Shown: positions 60,314 through 64,000 of the stretch, in pieces | Layout of the letters: the number at the start of each line of letters is the position of its first letter | Numbering within the stretch: the first letter of the stretch is position 1 | Assembly (NCBI GenBank): GCA_035235625.1 | Contig: CP141149.1 | Location: 13,767,893 to 13,831,892 of the forward strand | Source of the DNA: Saururus chinensis | Lineage: Eukaryota; Streptophyta; Magnoliopsida; Piperales; Saururaceae | DNA: 64,000 nucleotides | Direction of reading: 5' to 3' | The notes under the pieces: generated by a model | The model's input: the letters and a program-made list of their open reading frames with translations, nothing else | What the model was told of the DNA's origin: nothing | The model's database searches: none | Translations under genes and position numbers: made by a program

Positions 60314-62092
60314 TTAGCTTGAAAATAATTGTTTTAATCTTTCCCACTCTAGCAGACCTTCTGGATGCAGATTTACAAGATATCTTACAAATCGTGCCTC
60401 GGAGCAAGCAAGTAAAGTACTCAACGCTAACATAGGTCTAGCTACTCCTCTCTCCTTCAGCCAGTTGTACATTGAAACCCTGAGTCTGATCCTCTCTATA
60501 TCATAGCACAAATATGATGGAAATACTATAATAGAGTTTATTGGATAACCCAAGCAATTTACTAAATAATCAATTTTCTTCTGTATAACATCACGACTTT
60601 GATTTAGCAATGTTGGGACACTTCTAACCATGTTTGAAACATCATGGCAGTCTAAACCAGCATCCACCAGACAGTTGAATCTCTCCTGTAGTTGGTCTCC
60701 TCTGCCCCGAAATTTCTTCAGAGCTTTCATCATCTCCTCAGAGTTCTCAACAAAACCCAATTTCAAAAGGAAGCTTGTTTTATCTGGCAGATGCATAGAA
60801 TCCTCATTCACAATCAGCGTACGTCTGCTTTTAGACCTTGAAGCCAAATTTCTTAACTGGTTCGGGTCTTTTCTTATCACTTCACATATATCATCTCGAT
60901 TAATTTTCAATTTGGATAACACAGACTTAGGCTTCAACAAAGAACAAGAACCCAGAATTTGGGGGTGAGTTTGAACAATTTTTGCAATCTCTTCAGCTCC
61001 CATTCCAATTTCATATAAAAAATGCACAGTTTCCCACAAATTTTTAGCAAATTTACCTGCCAGAACTCGAGGGTATTGCAAAAGCAAACACAAGATCTCA
61101 TCCATTGTAAGACCCAATTTCAATAAAAGTGCAACAATTACATAAATCTTATTACCAGAATCATCAAAGAAAAAACTAGGATGCTCTCGCAGTAACTTCT
61201 CCAAATCCTTGTTACCGCACCCCATCCCACTGACAAAATTCAGCATTCCCAGCATACGATTCCAATGGTAGGTATTTTTCTCATCTAAATAACCTTCAAT
61301 CCAGTCATGGCCAATGTCTAAACTCTTCAACTTCTCCAGAACATCAACAAAATCCTTATTAACACCACCAATCAGAAGTTTCGGACAGCAAGTAACCAAC
61401 TTAATAACACCTGGCTTGCTGAGGCCAAACTCTTCATATGCCTGCAAGTTCAATTTCAATACCCCATAATCATATCTAAATATTTCAATGGCTTCTTTGT
61501 ACATTTTACCAATCTTACTACGCGGAACTCCAAAATTACACAAAACATGAAAATTCTCAAGCATTTGAGTGTCATCACTAAGAAACATCAAATCACGAGG
61601 AAGGAGGGGCATAGCCTCTGAAGGTTTCAAGCCCAGGCTCTCAAAGAAGGGCTCAAATTCATTTATGGGGTGATAACGGAAATATCGGCTCAGCGACCAG
61701 CATATGCCCTGCTCCTTCTCAACCTTTGACATAAGATACTGCAGGAAAGTAGGTGAATTCTTACTAATGTGCTCGGCATCAGTAGGATGGAGGCCTCTAG
61801 TACAGTGAAGATAATCAAATAGAGCATCTTGGGCCTCGTTGCGTGCCAATCGTGAAATCCTGCTCGTGGACTGAGAATCAGATGATGGGTTTGTGCAAGA
61901 AAGAGAAATGTTGGCCCCTGGGGTATATGATCTAGCAGTGGAGTACGTAGATGGACTTCTCCACATGCTATGACATCGATTCATTTGCAAAGTAACAGCT
62001 TTCTCAGGAGTAACAGGAGAAAGACCTGGTTGATTAACATGAATGAACAATTTACAGATAGCAGACATCCTGCGAAGTCGTCTAATCAGCAT
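60314..62092 (-). CDS. MTERF18: Mitochondrial mTERF-family protein, MTEF18/SHOT1-like, single exon
   Basis: 592 residues from ATG 62092 (MLIRRLRRMSAICKL). The open frame extends upstream to TTG at 62155 but has no earlier ATG. The Arg-rich, acid-free N-terminus fits a mitochondrial presequence. From about residue 95 the sequence follows the SHOT1 pattern: YLHCTRGLHPTDAEHISKNS, NEFEPFFESLGLKPSE, PLLPRDLMFLSDD, YKEAIEIFRYDYG, LVTCCPKLLIGG. Repeated helical mTERF motifs (LLxxPxxL) run to the C-terminus, which ends ARFVRYLVNLHPEGLLEWER. mTERF proteins bind organelle nucleic acid and affect transcription or RNA metabolism. Loss of the Arabidopsis orthologue alters mitochondrial gene expression and heat tolerance. 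Somewhat longer than the Arabidopsis protein. The reading frame is intact. Confidence 0.92.
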   Translation of the reverse strand: MLIRRLRRMSAICKLFIHVNQPGLSPVTPEKAVTLQMNRCHSMWRSPSTYSTARSYTPGANISLSCTNPSSDSQSTSRISRLARNEAQDALFDYLHCTRGLHPTDAEHISKNSPTFLQYLMSKVEKEQGICWSLSRYFRYHPINEFEPFFESLGLKPSEAMPLLPRDLMFLSDDTQMLENFHVLCNFGVPRSKIGKMYKEAIEIFRYDYGVLKLNLQAYEEFGLSKPGVIKLVTCCPKLLIGGVNKDFVDVLEKLKSLDIGHDWIEGYLDEKNTYHWNRMLGMLNFVSGMGCGNKDLEKLLREHPSFFFDDSGNKIYVIVALLLKLGLTMDEILCLLLQYPRVLAGKFAKNLWETVHFLYEIGMGAEEIAKIVQTHPQILGSCSLLKPKSVLSKLKINRDDICEVIRKDPNQLRNLASRSKSRRTLIVNEDSMHLPDKTSFLLKLGFVENSEEMMKALKKFRGRGDQLQERFNCLVDAGLDCHDVSNMVRSVPTLLNQSRDVIQKKIDYLVNCLGYPINSIIVFPSYLCYDIERIRLRVSMYNWLKERGVARPMLALSTLLACSEARFVRYLVNLHPEGLLEWERLKQLFSS

Positions 62093-62159
62093 GACGCTTT
62101 GTAGAAACGAGATAAGTACGGAGTATAATTTGTTCCCTCTCACTGCAGATCCCAATGTT

Positions 62160-62620
62160 TGAGCTTTACTCCCCCTCTAGAAGAACCCATATATCCTAGT
62201 CTAAGGCTTACAACAAGATGAACAAGTAAGCAATAGAGCATCAAACTAGCCATCACTATCTCAATCAGCTAGTTCACAAGTTCGAACAGCATTTTGTACT
62301 AAAAATTCCCAGAATTGGACAATAGAAGAAACTCTTAAAGCTGTTTCTGATACAACATTATCACAGAAGACCCAGAATGGAAATGTCAACACAGGAGTAT
62401 CACCTTGGAAACATCCGGGTATGTCAGCACTGCCAAGCAAGAAAGATCGCATTTTTCCGATGAAAACTAATTATCAGAGACATACCCACCTTCGGGAAAC
62501 AAGAGATTTATGGATTTGAAGTGTCACCGCCATTAGAGGACTCTCAAATTGCAACTTGAGGAAACCCTAGAGAGAAAGAGGAGCCAAGTTTTATGCTTTA
62601 CATGAGTTCCAGTTTCAAGC
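62160..62620 (-). promoter_or_regulatory. Likely mTERF 5' UTR with a leader intron
   Basis: On the minus strand CCGAAG|GTGGGTATG at 62490/62489 is a good donor just downstream of a leader-like segment. An acceptor would be needed between about 62200 and 62100. Introns in 5' leaders of single-exon plant mTERF genes are plausible, but there is no transcript evidence here. Confidence 0.35.
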
Positions 62621-62833
62621 TTCTGGATTGGTTAATCGCACACTAATGAGATTTTACACTGTCTAATTGGGAAGTTGTTAATAAAAAGTGATTAACACGG
62701 AAATTGACTCGTCCTGGGACGGTGAGTCAAGCCCGAGTTCAGGGGTCAGTGGCTGGGCCGCGAAAGGGTACCAGCTAGATCCGGGCCTGGGCCATATTCA
62801 TATAGCCCTTTTGTCCAGTGTGGGCCCCAGTAC
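62621..62833. other. mTERF upstream region
   Basis: Upstream flank with a GC-richer stretch at 62700-62830. No defined element. Confidence 0.4.
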
Positions 62834-62940
62834 TACTTTCTCTGTTCTATATTAATCGTTACATTTAATTTTTTTAAAATAAATTAAAATTAATTTATTT
62901 TAAAAAATTAAATGTCGCTATTAATTTAAAATATAGAGAA
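62834..62940. mobile_element. MITE copy 6, short subfamily
   Basis: TA-CTTTCTCTGTTCTATATTAA to AATATAGAGAA. The body is a near-palindrome of AATTTTTTTAAAATAAATT-type sequence, like the copy at 59472. Confidence 0.65.
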
Positions 62941-63929
62941 TTTTGTTTGAATATTAATACCTGTGATTGCTTTTTATGTGGCTGTAAATCTAACTCATCA
63001 TGTGTGTTTAAACGAGGCCCTATATATCGACGGCTATACAGAATCCCCTGGGTTTCTCTGGTGTATAAAATCAATTTCCTTTTCACAAAAAAAATATACA
63101 AACAATCCATAAGAAAAGGTCCCATATAGTTAAGAACGTGAATTCAAGTATTATGCATCTTATATTAAAAACACTTAATTGTATCAAATTAAACTTGGGC
63201 TGGTTGAAATGAGCTCGGCTTTATAGTTTGTAGCTTGATCTCTTACCAATTATCATCTTCTAATGTGCTTTAATATAGAAAAAAAATTATTGTAATGTGT
63301 AACAGCATATTCTATCTCGATCTTCGTTTATCATTTAGATTTTTTTTGGGTGATTTATCCATTAAACGATGAGATGTACATCCAATAAAGTATTCATAGA
63401 GGCTTATGTAGGCTGCAGCATGAGTCATTCTGGAATTATCCTTTACAGATTTAAGTGAGTCAATTTCTAGAAGGACAAAAAAGGGTCAGCAAGTTTTTTG
63501 AGAATTCAATACTTATGTTGAATGTTGTTTTGGGATCTTGACGAATTTGTCAATGAGAAAAACAACCAAGGCTGGTTAGTGATCACAATCCAAATTTCCT
63601 TCTCAATAATAAGTTGGGCTTTGCAGCTTCTCTATTAACTCAATAATTAACTTCTGCTATAACTGACCTGACTACTCAAATTTGAAGCGTACAATTGCAG
63701 ATTGTATTTCTTAAAGAGACCAACTAGTCTGGAGGGAAACGCCATTGAAAGGGAAGGCGTGTGACAGTCACCACACAGGAATCAGGATTGGGTCACCCCG
63801 CAGCAGACAACTCAACTCCAGCCTCCTCCTATCCCATCACCGCGAACAATGCCGGTGACACCCTCATGTGCAAAAGCTTATTAGATGATTAGATATTTAA
63901 GTTTGTCAGATTAATAAATAATACAATTG
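62941..63929. other. Intergenic, no gene seen
   Basis: AT-rich, except for a GC-richer stretch at 63720-63880 without a recognised domain. Confidence 0.45.
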
Positions 63930-64000
63930 TACCCCCTTCATTCCAAATTAATAGCTATTTTAAATTTATTTAAATTATTTTAAAAAACCAAATTGAGATA
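63930..64000. mobile_element. MITE copy 7, cut by the window edge
   Basis: TA-CCCCCTTCATTCCAAATTAA followed by AATAGCTATTTTAAA, as in the short MITE subfamily. The right end is outside the window. Confidence 0.55.

Noticed and set aside
62093-62155. Extending the mTERF protein 21 residues upstream
   Set aside because: The upstream codon is TTG, not ATG. The first ATG is at 62092 and gives a better presequence.

Overview
The window is nuclear DNA of a flowering plant, most likely a eudicot. It is AT-rich, its genes have many GT-AG introns, and it is full of LTR-retrotransposon sequence, Mutator-like elements (MULEs) and TA-flanked MITEs. Three host genes can be read in full: a BRCC36-type Lys63 deubiquitinase (minus strand, 10 exons, 7507-12227), a CDK5RAP3/C53 homologue (plus strand, 10 exons, 49734-53880) and a single-exon mTERF protein of the MTEF18/SHOT1 type (minus strand, 60314-62092). 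A weak candidate first exon lies near 2.08 kb. I recognised no tRNA, rRNA or CRISPR array.

Left part (1-12.4 kb): an unassigned region, a LINE reverse-transcriptase relic (2.8-4.0 kb), a 0.9 kb minisatellite whose units carry a small palindrome (4.6-5.5 kb), then BRCC36. BRCC36 intron 2 looks like a U12-type AT-AC intron.

Middle (12.49-47.94 kb): this whole block reads as one MULE, recognised by inverted ends that match each other 35 kb apart. Inside are a plus-strand captured gene with a DUF1985-like segment and a C48/ULP1-like peptidase segment, and a convergent minus-strand MuDR-type transposase. That is the arrangement of KAONASHI-type (KI) MULEs. Later insertions have swollen it: a cluster of long-LTR elements called family A here (12.9-30.7 kb), with a chromovirus of CTCTC target duplication nested within; a 2.8 kb solo LTR (family C, duplication TAAAT) inside the captured gene; a small LTR between the two genes; and a 3.0 kb solo LTR (family B, duplication CAAAC/TAAAC) inside the transposase, itself split by a 3.3 kb family A solo LTR (duplication ATCAC). 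Family B carries a palindrome of about 0.75 kb, and the A insertion sits in one of its arms. Without the insertions the MULE would be roughly 9-10 kb.

Right part (48-64 kb): an LTR-like block, the C53 gene with three Trp-centred ATG8-binding-type motifs, a near-perfect foldback element, a second decayed MULE, a 524 bp MITE, and the mTERF gene followed by a 208 bp tandem duplication. Seven related TA-flanked MITEs are scattered through the host-gene parts, two of them in introns.

The three host genes are not an operon or pathway unit. BRCC36 acts in Lys63-deubiquitination, C53 in UFMylation and ER-phagy, and mTERF18 in mitochondria. The likeliest functional interaction in the window is positional: the MULE end lies about 260 bp upstream of the BRCC36 start codon.
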